This document shows, piece after piece, positions 22,705-35,900 of a stretch of DNA of 64,000 nucleotides. A model generated the notes under the pieces. The model searched no databases, had not been told where the DNA came from, and saw only the letters and a program-made list of their open reading frames with translations. Each line of letters opens with the position of its first letter. Position 1 is the stretch's first letter. Origin of the DNA: Raffaelea ambrosiae (Eukaryota; Ascomycota; Sordariomycetes; Ophiostomatales; Ophiostomataceae); the NCBI GenBank assembly GCA_002778195.1, contig PCDI01000001.1, positions 1,432,633-1,496,632 on the forward strand. The letters are read 5' to 3'. A program made the translations under genes and the position numbers.

Positions 22705-24147
22705 GGCAGGGCAGCACGGAAGGCAGACATGGAGAGGGACGCCGCGAGGAACTTTTGTGGAACAGGCGACACGGGAGAAAGGAGTATTTCGATTTCTCCT
22801 TTGTGGGGGGTGGTTTGACGTGAAGTATCGTCATTTGTTCCCGTTCGCCTCCTTGCCAGGAGTTTGTCCTCGTTGTCAGCCACGTGTTGTGCACACGTCC
22901 CATTGTCCATGTCAGGGGTGCCACAACAAACTGTATTGGCGGTGTTGCTGACTGACTACATTCTTTTGGACCCAAAGTCGGTCCGTTGGCCGTGTTCGTG
23001 TAAGACAGACAAAGACAGACAAGCGTCCAGCCATGTGCGATACACAACACGGTAAGGGTGTGCGATCGAAGATCAAAACGGGCAGGCACAAATTATGAAA
23101 TCCTGCGGGCAACCGTGACGGCTGCGACCCATTACCTACCTACCACCGTAGACCTCGTTGCATCAGATAGACGCATGAAATGAAAGCATAGCGGCATATA
23201 CTTCCGGTATATAACTAGTGACTTTGTACCTCGGCCGGCCAGCCAGCCCATATGCAGAAACGCATGATAGCATTCGCGCGTGCCTTCCGATGCATATCTT
23301 GCCATGCTCTGGCACGACGGAGAAGACTATTGTCACGCTCTCACAAGCCAGCCGCTTGGCCTGTGTCAGGAGCAAGCAGCTCTCACGTATGTGGGCTCTT
23401 GCGGTATGATACGCCGTTTCTTGGCAGGCCATATATTTCTTCGTTTTCTCGCCTTCTCTTTACACGCAATGCACGCCATTTCAGGATGGCATGGTTCAAA
23501 GAGAAAAAAAAAAGGAAAACGAAAGAAAGAAGAGAACCCCGATTCCAACAAGAACCAGATACCAAGAGAAACGGAGCTACGGGCTAGTTATGGATGGAGC
23601 CCTTTATTTCCCTTACGCAGATGCCAGAACAAGTTAAGCAGGGAATCAACACAGCCACGCTCGCTCATATCACCCTCCCCACTTCCATCGCGTCCTTTTT
23701 TCCTTTCTCTCTCTCTTGCTGGCCCTTCTTTTCCTGTTTCTCTCTGTGACCGTGTTCATTCTTTTGCTCCAAACCATCGGCCCCCCAATAGCTGCTCGTA
23801 AGATGCCGAGGCCCGCCGCCACCCCAAGATGACGACCGACTCCCCCCCCCCAAGGCCAACAGAGAGAGAATGAAGATCCCGAAGAACATTCCCAATCCGG
23901 CAGGTTCCTGACCGGTCGGATCGTTGCAAAACGCCGTCTTGGTATGGAGAAGACATGCATGGGAAAGAAAAGGAGCGCATTTCTTTATTCTTACATAGTA
24001 TTGGTTTTCAAAGCTCGACCACGTACGTGTACCATTGACGAGTAGCAACACAATAGATGGAAAGGGACCCGCAAGCATTGGCCAAAAGAGATAATGGGAA
24101 TGGGGCAGGAATTCGATAATGAGCAACAAAAAAAGAGGGGGGGGGGG

Positions 24148-24148
24148 N
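24148..24148. other. ambiguous base in a G-run
   Basis: A single N interrupts a run of G. This is a sequencing uncertainty in a homopolymer, not a biological feature. Confidence 0.95.
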
Positions 24149-27100
24149 GGGAAGGGATAGACGAGAAAAGATTCGTGTACTCCGTACATTGCAAGATGCA
24201 GACACATGCATGGGATTGCCCATCAGAATCTCCGATAAGTTACATGACATACCTTGGCCTGGACATACAGGATTTTGCCCCGAAGCGGTGCATAGATTGC
24301 GGGCTTTTTTATTTTTTATTTTTTTTTAAATTTCTGTTTGTCCTGTGGCGTCTGTCATGAAGACGAAAGAAAGTCTTGAAAGGATCCCTGAGAGAGCACT
24401 GTGCCAGACCGAACTGATACAACACCCATTTTTTTCTTTCTCGGCAGACATGCCGATGTCGATCTTCTTTGAGCGTCTGGCGGGAGGGGAGGGTATCATT
24501 CTTGTCTGATCACAGATTTGCCAGACGACGAGCAGGGATGGAACGAGCTGCGCATGGAATACAGATGCACTCAGACGCGTGCATGCACCCAGTCACTTTC
24601 TCTGTTCAAGCCGACATACATGATCGACACGCCAAAACGGATCCACGGCTGGGGGCTAACACACACACACACTTGGTAACTACATAGTATCGTACACTTG
24701 GCTGGGGGCGTACGCAACTTACTATGTACCTGACCTGTGATGTGCGTTGGATGTAGCATTACAAACATGCAGGTGTGCCCTGTTGCAAAAGCATGGACCT
24801 CTCCTTTTGTCACTTTCTCCTTCATTCCAGGCTCTGCAAAATCTTGGGACAAGACAAACGAGACAAAAGAGACAAAAGCGGCAAGGATGGGGACGGCACA
24901 AGGCTACGGGCCCGCCAAGGCCCCCCGGCAGCTTTGGATTTCTGATACACGAAACACGCAAGAAAGAGCAAAGAAGAAGAGTCCGTTCGTTCTTTGTTTC
25001 CATGGCTTGAAAGGAGACGGGACGTTTGACCTCTGTGGCTCTTGCGCGGTTCTTGCGGTTCCCCCTCCTCCGTTCTCGAACACGTTCAGTCGTAGATATA
25101 AACGTGGTGTATGCCAAGTACATGCACTCTTTAAGAATCAATATCCCGATGCCCACCCAGAGAGCAGCCGATCTGCTTGAAAGAATAAAGAAAAAAAAGA
25201 CTCTCTTTCCGTCTTTCTTTCTCTTTCTCTCTTCTTTCTTTGCACAGCCTCACTGTGGGCCGTATGGGCCGGTTCTTTTGGTCCGGAATGCACCTAGCCC
25301 GGACAGGTTGTATCCCCCTTCTGTCTTGATAAACCAGTTGGTCGTTTACCCATTGCACAAAGCAACTACGCATTTGTGACAACCGCCAAGCCATCTGGAT
25401 TCGGGGGTTTCTCTCTCGGCGGTCTTGGCATCAAGGCACAGAACTGCGGTGCATGGAACACGTCGGACGAGAGACAAGAGCGTGCAGCGTAGAAAAGAAG
25501 ACATGACAACACCACACCCAAAGAACACGCTGCCCCAAAGAAGAAGCTCGGACGGGATCTTTGGAACCGGCAGGTCGAAGAAGATTTCCAGACACGGATC
25601 CAGTGAGGCTGTGCACACGCTCACACACACTCTCTCTCTCTTGCATCCGTCTGGCCTGCCTTAGTTGCTCCGTTTTGTCCTATCGCGGCTGTTCTTTCTC
25701 TCTTTTCGACGCCCAAGTGGGCGTATGTTGCCCAGCAGGCACATTCTTGGTGGAGGCGCTTGGCGTTATCAACGTATCTAAGCGTGTGCATGTGTGTTGG
25801 CCATTGGTATCATCGACAACGCAGACGGTCCCCCTCGCCCATCCCTCACTTCCATGCAGACATCGGCTGTTCTAGGCAGAGAGGGACAGAGCAATGTGAC
25901 AGAAATGATGGGAGGCAATCACAAGAGTGACGCATGCACCGAAAATCAGCATTTCCAACTTTTTGACCCATCTGGAGAGCCATCAAGCCTTTGATCACCA
26001 CGTGATCGTCGAAGACAGAGACGTAGCCACGTGTGGCGGCGGAAGCCACTATCAGTGGTCAGTAAGCGCCCCCTAGAACCGAGACCGGAAACGCAGGCAA
26101 GAAAACAAAGACACAGGAAAGGCAGGCACGACTCTCATACGGAAAACAAGAATGACGTAGCACGCGCTGCCTCCGTGCACTGGCCAGCGCAATGACGAGC
26201 CAGCATACTATAGTAGCAAGTTATTACTCTGTGTCTGTCTCGTCTGTTTATTCTTTTCATTGTCGCCCACGCAGGGCCCCAAAGACCCCCTCTCTCTCCC
26301 ACCCCCGGGGCCGGAAGTGGCGAGAAGGGTGGGAAGATACCTGGAGTGTCCCGTGCGTCCCGTCTTCCCCACCGCCGGTTTTCGGGACTGTCAGACGTGT
26401 TTCCTTCTTTTCTTCTTTTCTCTTTTTTCTTTTGTCTTGTTTCCTCCCGTCCCGGGTAGGTGCCATCTCCAACAAGTGTACGTTTCAACAACAGCCGAGG
26501 TCTAGGCCATGCTGGACCCTCTCCGTGTCTTGGCCCAGTCACATAATGCCACACAACATATTTTGACAGGCAAAACACAGTGTGTGTCTTTTGCTGTTGC
26601 TCATGTGGCTTGTTGGCCGTTCAATGCACAGAAAAAGAAAAGAAAAAGAAAAAGAAAATGGCGCGTTGCCATTTGAAAACCCCAGCGGTTCCATAGAGAT
26701 GACCGGGCAATTGGCCGGCAAAGCGCTTGATACCGTGTACCTCGTCTGCCCAGAACTGCACTGCCAGAATGCCATGGCTTCCAAGGCGCTTGGCGCAAGG
26801 GGGAAAACAACAAACAAAACATGCTACGAAGGCATGTGGTCTCATACGCATTCCTTGCCAATGCTATTGAGCGGCAAAGATGAAAAGAAGAAGGAAAGAG
26901 AATAAATCAAAGAAAATCAAAAGTCCAGGAGAATCAAACGAACACAACAAAAATGCGTGTTGGTGCTTGGACCACCTCCTGGGGGTTACGCCATGTGTGT
27001 GTGTGTAGTGGTGGTGGTTCCTTTGGACAGCGGGTTTCTTGGCAGGGCCCTCCTCTCATTGTCAAGTCTTTGTCATTGCTCTGCAGAAACAGCTGTTGCG

Positions 27101-27484
27101 TTCTTGGTACAGCCTTTTCCCACCCCCACACTCCGAGGCGTTCTGTCCTCACGAGACTTTTTTCGCCAGAACGGGGGGCTTGTCTGCTGTTTGGGATGGA
27201 AGTGACACACAGAAAAGAGCAGGTTCATTTTTAACAGGTGCACAATGTACGCACACGACAAAACCAAGAGCGCTTGTAGCTGCATGGGCTAAGCAGGGCG
27301 GCAAGACTGTATATGGGAAACCGTTGACAGAAAAGCTGTGGAGCCGCTGCTAACATACACACGTAGTAAGTACTCCTAGTAAGAAGGCAGATGCAAAAAT
27401 GCGCCCATGATGTTGCATGTTGCACGTTTGCCCGGCCGCTGCCAAGGGATGCCCTTTCATACGAGCAGATATGCCCCCATAGAA

Positions 27485-27514
27485 TTGGTTCACTTTGGTT
27501 CACTTTGGTTCACT
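27485..27514 (+). repeat. TTGGTTCACT tandem repeat, three units
   Basis: Three consecutive ten-base units TTGGTTCACT lie in non-coding DNA. The unit resembles part of a tRNA T-loop but no tRNA fold surrounds it. Confidence 0.8.
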
Positions 27515-30500
27515 GTGCATGGCAAACGGTTAGTTAAAAAAAAGGGGCCGCCAAAAGGATCGAAAACCCAAAAAAAGGCAAACAGCACTTGAAGAACCGC
27601 GGAGCCGCATCCCGGCCATCTTTTGTGTGCGCGTGCATACTTTCACGGCTGTGCTCGTACGCATCTTTTTCTTACCTGTTGTCTGTCTCGATGTCTTGCT
27701 TGTTTCTCTTGACCGCCGAGTTTCATTTTCGCTTTTTGCCTGTGTGTGGTCCCATGCAGTATGCCACTGTAGCTTTTTTTTTCTTTTGTGTTCCCATGCA
27801 ACAGTTGCAGTTGACAGCAAACACACAATTCCATATCTGCCGATGACTCTGAGACAAGTTCAAAAAAATCCAAAAAATAAATAAAAAACCCACAGTATAA
27901 GCCACAACACACCAACCATTCAAATTTTTCTTTCTTGCACGAAAATCGTTCACTGCGTGCGACAGGATGCCGATCCAGATCCAGACAAAGAGTTGATGCG
28001 TGACCTCTGTCTGTGGCTGGCTTTGCTGTCTTGTATGCCCCCCACCATGGGCCTTTTCTTCTACTTCCCGTCTTGTCTTTGATTTTCTGCGTTGTTTGTT
28101 CTTTTTGATGTCCCCCGCCCCCTCCGTCTGCCTCGCATTGTGCCTTGCCGCATCATCGATGGATTCTCGTTTCCGCGCCTTCTCTTTTTTTCTTTGAACT
28201 CTGCAGTTTTTCCAGAGAGGGGAAAAAGGGCAAATGAGCCACGTCACGTTCAGGATCGTTCTTGCGCCGGCACACTTGGGACGCTTCCATGATTTCCAAT
28301 AGCACAGCCTTGGCGCCTTCCAGGGCGGGATGCCTCCTCTTTAGGAAAGTGGGAAAAGGCGTTGGGACACTGACTAGGAAAGAGGGGAAAGATGTTGGAC
28401 TGAGTAGGAAAGAGGGTAAAGAAGTTGGGAGACTGGCTAATATGAGCAACGAGGAAAAAAAAGAGGTTGGGGCTAGGACTGACTAGAGCACGACTGTGTT
28501 GGTGCTGCTCAAGGGAAGCAAGGAGGCCTTTTTTTCTTTTTTTGCACAGCCTTGCGCCAGTTGGAGGGGGCCAACCACTAACAGCGAAGAGAAGACGGCG
28601 ACACAAAGACCTTTGGAACAACGCCACCACTCAAGTGGCACACACGCAGAGAGGATCAACCGATCGTCATGGAGATATGGGAAAGCTCTTTGGAATTCAA
28701 TCTGATGGTGCAACTGCTACCGTACAGCTGTCCCCCAAGTTCGCCCATGCTCAGCCTCGGCAGGGGGGAGGGGGGCAATGATGCAAAAGTACTATGTATT
28801 TCTCTGTGCCGCGTAGTCTTGCCCCCCCTTTCTCCGGTAGTTGGCTGCCCCCTTTGGAAAGATACTATAATGTGCACCGGCCCAGGCGTACTCACTGTTC
28901 GAGAGAAGCGCGAGTCTCACACTATTGTGTGATGTTGACGCATCTCGCGTAGATCGTTGCCTTTCTTCTTCTGCGCGTGCCTTGGACATGTCTGTTTTCT
29001 GCGCGAAGAACGATTCAGGTTTGTCTATGCCAAGAGGGCTGTGCAGAAAAGGAGATGAGAGGAAAAGAAAAAAAAGAGAGGAGAAAGCCAATACGCGCCA
29101 GGAGAACACGAACAGGAGAAGGGGCGCGCGGAGAAAAAAAAAATCAGGTGTCAATGAAGTCGCTCCTTCCTTTTCCCGAAATTGTCAGGATTCATGATAA
29201 GATGCGGTGGCTTCCTCTCTCTCCCAGTTTTGTGTCTTGGTCTTCTCGTACTACGTGGGCCCGCCTTTTTGTCGCACAACAGCACAAAGCCCAGCCAAAA
29301 AAGAACGTGTGCGTGATGGGCCATCTGGAGGCAGCCAGACAGAGCCTGCTTTACGAGCAGTACGGGGTGAAAAGGTGAAAACATCAACTAAATCAAACAT
29401 GGAGAGACTGGCGATACTGGTTCGTTAGTTCGCGTGTCACTGCCCCAGCCCGTCGGGCTTGGGCTGTTCCTCTGGGATTCTTTAGTCCCCTTCTTTTCGG
29501 GGCTTGCTTCTTAGTGGTTTCGTTTTGGTCGTTTCGTTGGTGGACAGTGCACGAAACAGCCAAGGCCCTGGGCTCTTTTTTTTATTTTTTTCGTTCTGTT
29601 CAATCAGTGGAATGTACTTTTGTGTGGAGACAGTATGCAGCTGGTACATGCGTTTTCGGGTATCTTTGCCTCCCCTATCTTATCAGCTCTGGAGGTGTCC
29701 TGGAAGGAAATAAAAAAAGGAGGCAACCATGCCGAAACCGTAGCTTAGGCCGTCACTTGTACAGGCCCAAAGTTTTTGTGATTTGCCTGAAACCACCAAG
29801 CCAGCTGCTAGGCTAACATCTATGGCGTGTCTCCGTATTTTCATGACAGCCCCAAGCGCCTCCATCAGGAGTCACAGCCACCAGCCCCAAGCCCAAAGAC
29901 CGCCTCGAAGTGTGAGCTGTCCCCTCAACTGGGGGAGGCCAACAATAGTTGTGCAGGCAGCAAGGCAAGCAGACGAGGGCAGTGAACCATGCTCTGCCAC
30001 TTGTTCAGCTGACTAGGTCATGCCGGGCCATCAAGCCTTGGGTCATCTCTCATCCTGTAAGGCCTGCCTTGTCTGTCAGTCTGGCAGTACACCCGTACTC
30101 GTACGCCTGCCAAGGAGGGGGCTTGATTGAGAGCATTGGGGGGGTTGCCTTTTGTGGCCAAACGAGAAAAAAAAAGAATAAACAACCAGCCAATCATTCG
30201 CCTCACCAGCTTGACGGGTACGTGCACGCGGGACCTGCTGGTTTGGTCGGTCTCGTTCCCTTTCCCCTGCAGCGTACCGCGGGAAAAGATATTCATAGCA
30301 GGAGGGAAGGAAGGGAGAGAGGCCTGGACCCTGGACACTGATCCTTCCATGGTCGACTCTTTTGGGCCTGATGATCCTGCCATTGATACATTGGAGAGCA
30401 CACGCCCGTATGCAAGAAGGCGCTCCCGGTCCTGCATCGATCCCGTTGGTCGTCCCAGAGGGGCGAGCCAGAATTCTGTCTCGATCCAGAGCATCTGGAG

Positions 30501-31806
30501 AAAAGCATGCCACCCTAGAAGTAGGATACTACTAACTATGTACTTTGTAGTTACCGAGGAGCTGCTCTCAGACTGTGACGCGTAGTCGATACCGCGCAGG
30601 CCGGGCGCTAGTTCGCAGCGGCAAGCGGTACTTGATACAGGGGGGGGGGGGAGGTGCGGCGTTTTACCCATCTTGAAAGGTCTCTGACTCCCAATTCACG
30701 TCTCAGTTTTTTGATTTTGATTTTATTTTGATTATTATTTTCATCATTTTTTTGATTTTATTCTTGCTTGGCAGGGTAGTACGCAGTGACTCCCAGCGTC
30801 TCTGGGCAAAAAAAAAAAAAAAAAAAAAGCAAGTCACGATTTCCTGGAGACAAGCAAATTTGCGCCAGCAAGAAGCATGGCTTGTTTTGTGTCTTGGCCT
30901 CATCTGAGCGAGGGCGGACTGCCAAGGGGAGGAGAGGGGTGCGGACATTGGATGTATCGTACTCGTACTCCAATAGCAAGGTAGGCATTAAGAGAGGAAT
31001 CTCTTGCCCATAGTTAGGTCCTAGTTAGCTTACAAGCGACTAGGAGCGGAGGGCAGGCACGTTTGGAGGCACTTTCCTAATTCGCGTGCATTCTCCGCAT
31101 GGCGTGCGCTGTTGGGTGGGGTTTATTTTTCTTGTGGTTGCTGGGGACGCCCTGTAATAACTTAGTCGTATTAGAAGTTAATACCGTGTGCACTGGAATA
31201 CCAAGATCTAAATTACCACCATGCTTGTACCATACCGCAACTACACACACCCCAAAAGGAAAAAAAAGGTTGCTCTCTGGCCGCCTTGGCCCTTTCTGGG
31301 GGTGGGCAGGTTGCGGGCGGGCGGCCACTTACATACTCGTCTCGTACGTACCCCCCTGGACCCACTTCCATGTTGTTTTGCGCCCAAGAGATTGAGAGAT
31401 ACTTAGTCCCGCTATGGTATTGCGCTATGCTTTTCAGGTACCGATCATACTCTCCGTCTAGGCTCCTTCCTCGCCTCTCTTTTTGCTCACCCACCCCCTG
31501 GTCAATGCCAAGACTAGCAGTGATTGGCCCGGGTTTGCACAGCCCCCTTTGGTACCCTTTTTTTTTCTGGCCATTTTGGCAGCGTCTATCAGACACAATA
31601 GAGCCTACTATACTGATGCGTATTGGTGAACAAGGCGACAGACCAGGCAAGTCACGCCCTTTTTTTTTTCTTTTCGGCTTTCCTTTCCTTCTCCCTCTTC
31701 ATCGCGGAACAGCTCTTTGGGAGGAAAGCGAGCGTGTGCGTTTTTCTGGTTTCTCTGGCTTCCCTACCTGTTCGCTCATTATTATTCCTTCCCTTTTTTC
31801 CTCACT

Positions 31807-31812
31807 TATAAA
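31807..31812 (+). promoter_or_regulatory. candidate TATA box for the Ca2+-ATPase gene
   Basis: TATAAA within CACTTATAAATC, about 1.17 kb upstream of the ATPase ATG at 32985. If used, the leader would be about 1.1 kb and could contain the candidate intron at 32715-32802. Confidence 0.35.
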
Positions 31813-32714
31813 TCTTGGCTGCCAGATTGGGCGAGGACGTATCTGAACGAGCGTCATTTCACCACCACCCAAGCAGCCAAGACACAAACAAAACCAACAT
31901 CACATCTTTGTCTCTCGGCCTCGGGAATCCATTGGACCTGCCGTTCCCTCTCTCTTTCTCTCCCTACAAAGCTGCCTCCTTTCCCCAAACTTCGCCCCCT
32001 CTCCCTCCCCTAATGCGGCCTGTTGGTTAAGTCGCTTTTTTTTTGTCCTTTCCTCGGGAGGACACATCGAAAACGAAACCCAAGCTCTCCCTCCAGCTTC
32101 TGTCCACACCCCCTGGGTGCTGCTTCCCTCGTTGCTGGCCCTGTCTCTTCAGCATATACTTCGTTCCCATATATCAATCAATCCTACGCTGAGCTCCCAC
32201 CGCCAGGCCACGCTTCCGCAGCAACACAGCAACCGCTTTAATACAAATACCATCTTACTACTACCACCACTGACACGTCGGCCCAGCCCACGACACACAC
32301 ACACACACACACACCAACTCACCCGCACAGCAAATCGCACGTACGCCCTGCTGCTTCCCCAGCCGGCCCTCCTCACTAGCCCTGGCTGACGCTGTGTTGC
32401 TGTTGGCTTGCGGCTTCTGAACACCGCATTCCGTGTGGACTGACAACCGCCCATCTCCGGACAAGCCACCACCCGAAATCGTGATAGTCCAGAGCAGGAG
32501 AGAGAACCTGGGAGAAATCAACCATCAGAAAAACAAACACACCAAGTTTCCACGTGCACCTGGTCAAGAGGCTCGAAGTTTTTTGCGCAAACTCGACCCG
32601 GCCTTCCGTGCGACTCCGCCCCGTTCAGTCCGTTTCGCAATCCTGACGCCCTCTTTTTTTTTTGCCCTCGGGGGCCAAGAGGTCTAAGCCTGGCGCTTAC
32701 ACCATTCGCTCACA

Positions 32715-32802
32715 GGTAAAGAAACTTGACCGTCCCTCCCCCGTCTGCTCCCTCTTTCCCACTTTGCTGCTACCGCCAAAGCAACTTTTCTTCCCGTCTC
32801 AG
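32715..32802 (+). other. candidate intron in the ATPase 5' UTR
   Basis: A donor-like CAG|GTAAAG and an acceptor CTTCCCGTCTCAG preceded by a pyrimidine-rich tract define an 88-bp interval of typical intron size, 180-270 bp before the start codon. RNA evidence is needed; sequence alone only makes it plausible. Confidence 0.35.
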
Positions 32803-32984
32803 ACAAGAAGGGCCGCCTAAGCCCACGACCACGACCCATAATCCAGCTGCCCAGGGGACATACATGGCTGACACACTGTACAAGACGAAACTTTCCCACA
32901 CAGACACCGGAGAGGCGACTCGCTCTCGTCTGGGCTTGGCAAGACTCCTAGCATCTTTCCACACACCTGCTGCGCAACATCGCC

Positions 32985-35900
32985 ATGGCGGACCACAAAG
33001 ACTCCGACCCGGCTCCATCAGCCAGAAGACCTAGAGCGTACGTAGCCATATAACATCCCTACTCTTTCCCTCCTCCTTTAACCCCCTTCCCCTTTCCACA
33101 CATGAAAGGAACATCCGCCATACTTGCCCCAGACTAACACACCCCATTATTTATGCCAACAGTCCTACCATCACCATCGACACCACGGCAGTCAGCTCCA
33201 GCTCGAACGTGCCCGCCATGCCTAACGACGGCACGGGTGTGCCTGTCTTCACCAATTCCCCCGTGTCCCTTTCCGATGGAGCATCACACACGACGGAGCC
33301 AGGAGTTTCCTCGCAGCAGCAACCGCAGCAGCAACCACCGAATCTTCAAACTGCCCCATCCTTTGACCGGGGAAGCCGGCCGACGAGCCCGCACAATGTC
33401 TCCAGTCCGGTTGTTGGCCGCGGAGACCGGACACAAGGCTTTCTGGCCGTGCCCATGTCCGGCCGTTCGCGCCAGAACTCCCTCGAGTCTGAGGATGACG
33501 GTGCCCACTCGGTGGCCGTCTCGCAGGGCGAAACCGTTATCGGCAGCTCCTCCTATGGAGGCAGCACCACCGACAACCAACGATCACGCTCCATGTCTGC
33601 CGTCACTGAGAGTGATCGAATCATGAACGACGACAGTGCACTGAAACCTGATCTCGGCAAGGAGGCCGATTTCGAGGTAGACGACAACCCGTTCGCCTTC
33701 AGCCCTGGTCAGCTCAACAAGATGTTCGACCCCAAGAGCTTGGCTGCTTTTTGGAAATTGGGCGGCCTCCGTGGTCTCGAGCGTGGTCTGCGCACCGACG
33801 TCAAGTCCGGCCTGAGCATGGAAGAAACGACGACGCCTGGCAGAGTTACTTTCGAGGCTGCGACAGCACACGACGACAAGAAAGGAAACCAAGTTGTGAC
33901 CGGTGGTGACGCCGTGGCCGGAACCAGTGTACACGGCGCACACCACGGACACGGCGATGGTAAGTTTGTGGATCGGAAGCGGGTGTACAAGGACAATCGG
34001 CTGCCAGAGCGCAAGGCCAAGTCGCTTCTGCAGCTCGTCTGGATTACCTTCAACGACAAGATCCTGATTTTGCTGTCCATTGCGGCCGTCGTGTCTCTGG
34101 CTGTTGGCCTGTACCAAACTTTCGGCCAGAAGCACGACGAGGCGAACCCGCCCGTTGAATGGGTCGAGGGTGTCGCCATTGTCGTCGCCATTGTGATTGT
34201 CGTCGTGGTCGGCTCGCTCAACGACTGGCAGAAGGAGCGGCAGTTTGCCAAACTCAACAAGAAGAAGACAGATCGACTCGTCAAAGTGATGCGCTCAGGC
34301 AGGTTGCAGGAAATTTCGGTATGGGATGTGCTGGTCGGTGATGTGATGCAGCTCGAGACCGGCGACATGATCCCCGTCGACGGTGTCCTGATTGAAGGCC
34401 ACAATATCAAGTGCGACGAATCGCAAGCGACCGGCGAGTCCGACCTGATCCGCAAGCGGGGCGCCGCCGAAGTGTTTGCCGCTATCGAAAACCACGACGA
34501 CCTCAAGAAACTCGATCCCTTTATCCAGTCCGGCGCGCGTGTTATGGAGGGTCTGGGCACGTTCCTGGTGACCTCGACCGGTGTCAACTCGACGTACGGA
34601 AAGACTATGATGTCGCTGCAGGATGACCCCGAAATCACCCCCCTGCAGATGAAACTCAACGTGATCGCCGACTATATCGCCAAGATCGGCGGCGCCGCTG
34701 CCGTGCTGCTGTTTGTCGTCCTCTTCATCGAATTTCTCGTCCGCCTGCCCAAGATGGGCCCCGACGTCACCGGGGCCGAAAAGGGTCAGGATTTCATCAA
34801 GATCTTCATCGTGGTCATTACTATTATTGTTGTGGCCGTTCCGGAAGGCCTGCCGCTCGCTGTGACGCTAGCGCTCAGTTATGCCACCGCCAAGATGGTA
34901 AAGGAAAACAACCTGGTGCGCCATCTCAAGGCCTGCGAGGTCATGGGCAACGCATCGACGATTTGCTCCGACAAGACGGGTACTCTGACGCAGAATCGCA
35001 TGCGCGTGGTGGCTGGCAGCATCGGCACCACGCACCGGTTTGGTGGAGCTAGCCTGAGCGATGTTGACGGCGACGGCAACGCGAGTGGCGGAGTGGCTGG
35101 AACCGACGATGATGACGGCGTTAAGAAGTCAAACAAGGCCAATGCGACGACTGTTGTTGTTCCGCAGCAGGACTCCCGCGAGCTTAGCGCCCAGGAACTG
35201 ACCTCCTCGCTGAACGCCGACGTGCGCGACCTGCTTCTCAAGTCCATCACTCTCAACTCTACGGCATTCGAGGGCGAGGTCAACGGCCGGCCCGAGTACA
35301 TTGGATCCAAGACCGAATCTGCCCTGCTCGGGTTCGCCAAAGACCACCTGGCCATGGGCCCCGTTGCTGAGGAGCGCGCCAACGGGCCTGCCACGCTCCA
35401 GCTGATCCCCTTCGACTCTGGTCGCAAGTGCATGGGTGTGGTGGTTGAGCTCCCGGGCGGCAAGGGTGCGCGTCTGCTGGTGAAGGGTGCCTCCGAGATC
35501 ATGGTGCGGCACTGCTCGCAGATTCTGCGCGATCCCGCCCGGGACATGTCTCTGTCTCCCATGACGGACGACAATTTCGAGACTCTGAACGCCCTGATCG
35601 AGAACTACGCCTCCTCGTCTCTCCGCACCATTGGCATTATCTACCGCGACTTCGAGCAGTGGCCGCCCCGGAATGTGCGGCGCGACGGCGACGACGTGAA
35701 CTTTGACGATGTGTTCCGCGACATGACCTTCCTCGGCATTGTGGGCATCAAGGATCCGCTCCGCGAGGGCGTGCGTGAGGCGGTGGCGGACTGCCAGCGC
35801 GCCGGCGTGGTCGTGCGCATGGTGACGGGCGACAACCGGCTGACGGCGCAGGCGATCGCGGCTGACTGCGGTATTCTGCAGCCGAACAGCATTGTGATTG

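Larger units (their letters stand above)
21755..32984. other. 11-kb gene-poor region between PBY1 and the Ca2+-ATPase
   Basis: Every open frame here is short, low-complexity and lacks a recognisable domain, and frames overlap on both strands. I support no gene. The region has long T/C tracts, G- and C-runs, and one ambiguous base (24148). TGCACAGCC occurs seven times (five plus, two minus) between 22564 and 31544, and CATGCATGG twice near 24 kb. There is a TTGGTTCACT tandem near 27490 and CACGTG sites near 26.0 kb. Its last 1.2 kb probably contains the ATPase promoter and leader. It could hold non-coding RNA genes or decayed repeats, but I cannot show either. Confidence 0.6.

Noticed and set aside
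22119..22910. 263-codon minus-strand open frame with two similar internal segments
   Set aside because: The similarity comes from the two TGCACAGCC-containing DNA blocks. The frame has no domain and atypical codon usage compared with real genes here.
27485..27514. GGTTCACT repeats as tRNA T-arm fragments
   Set aside because: They are simple ten-base tandem units without flanking stems.
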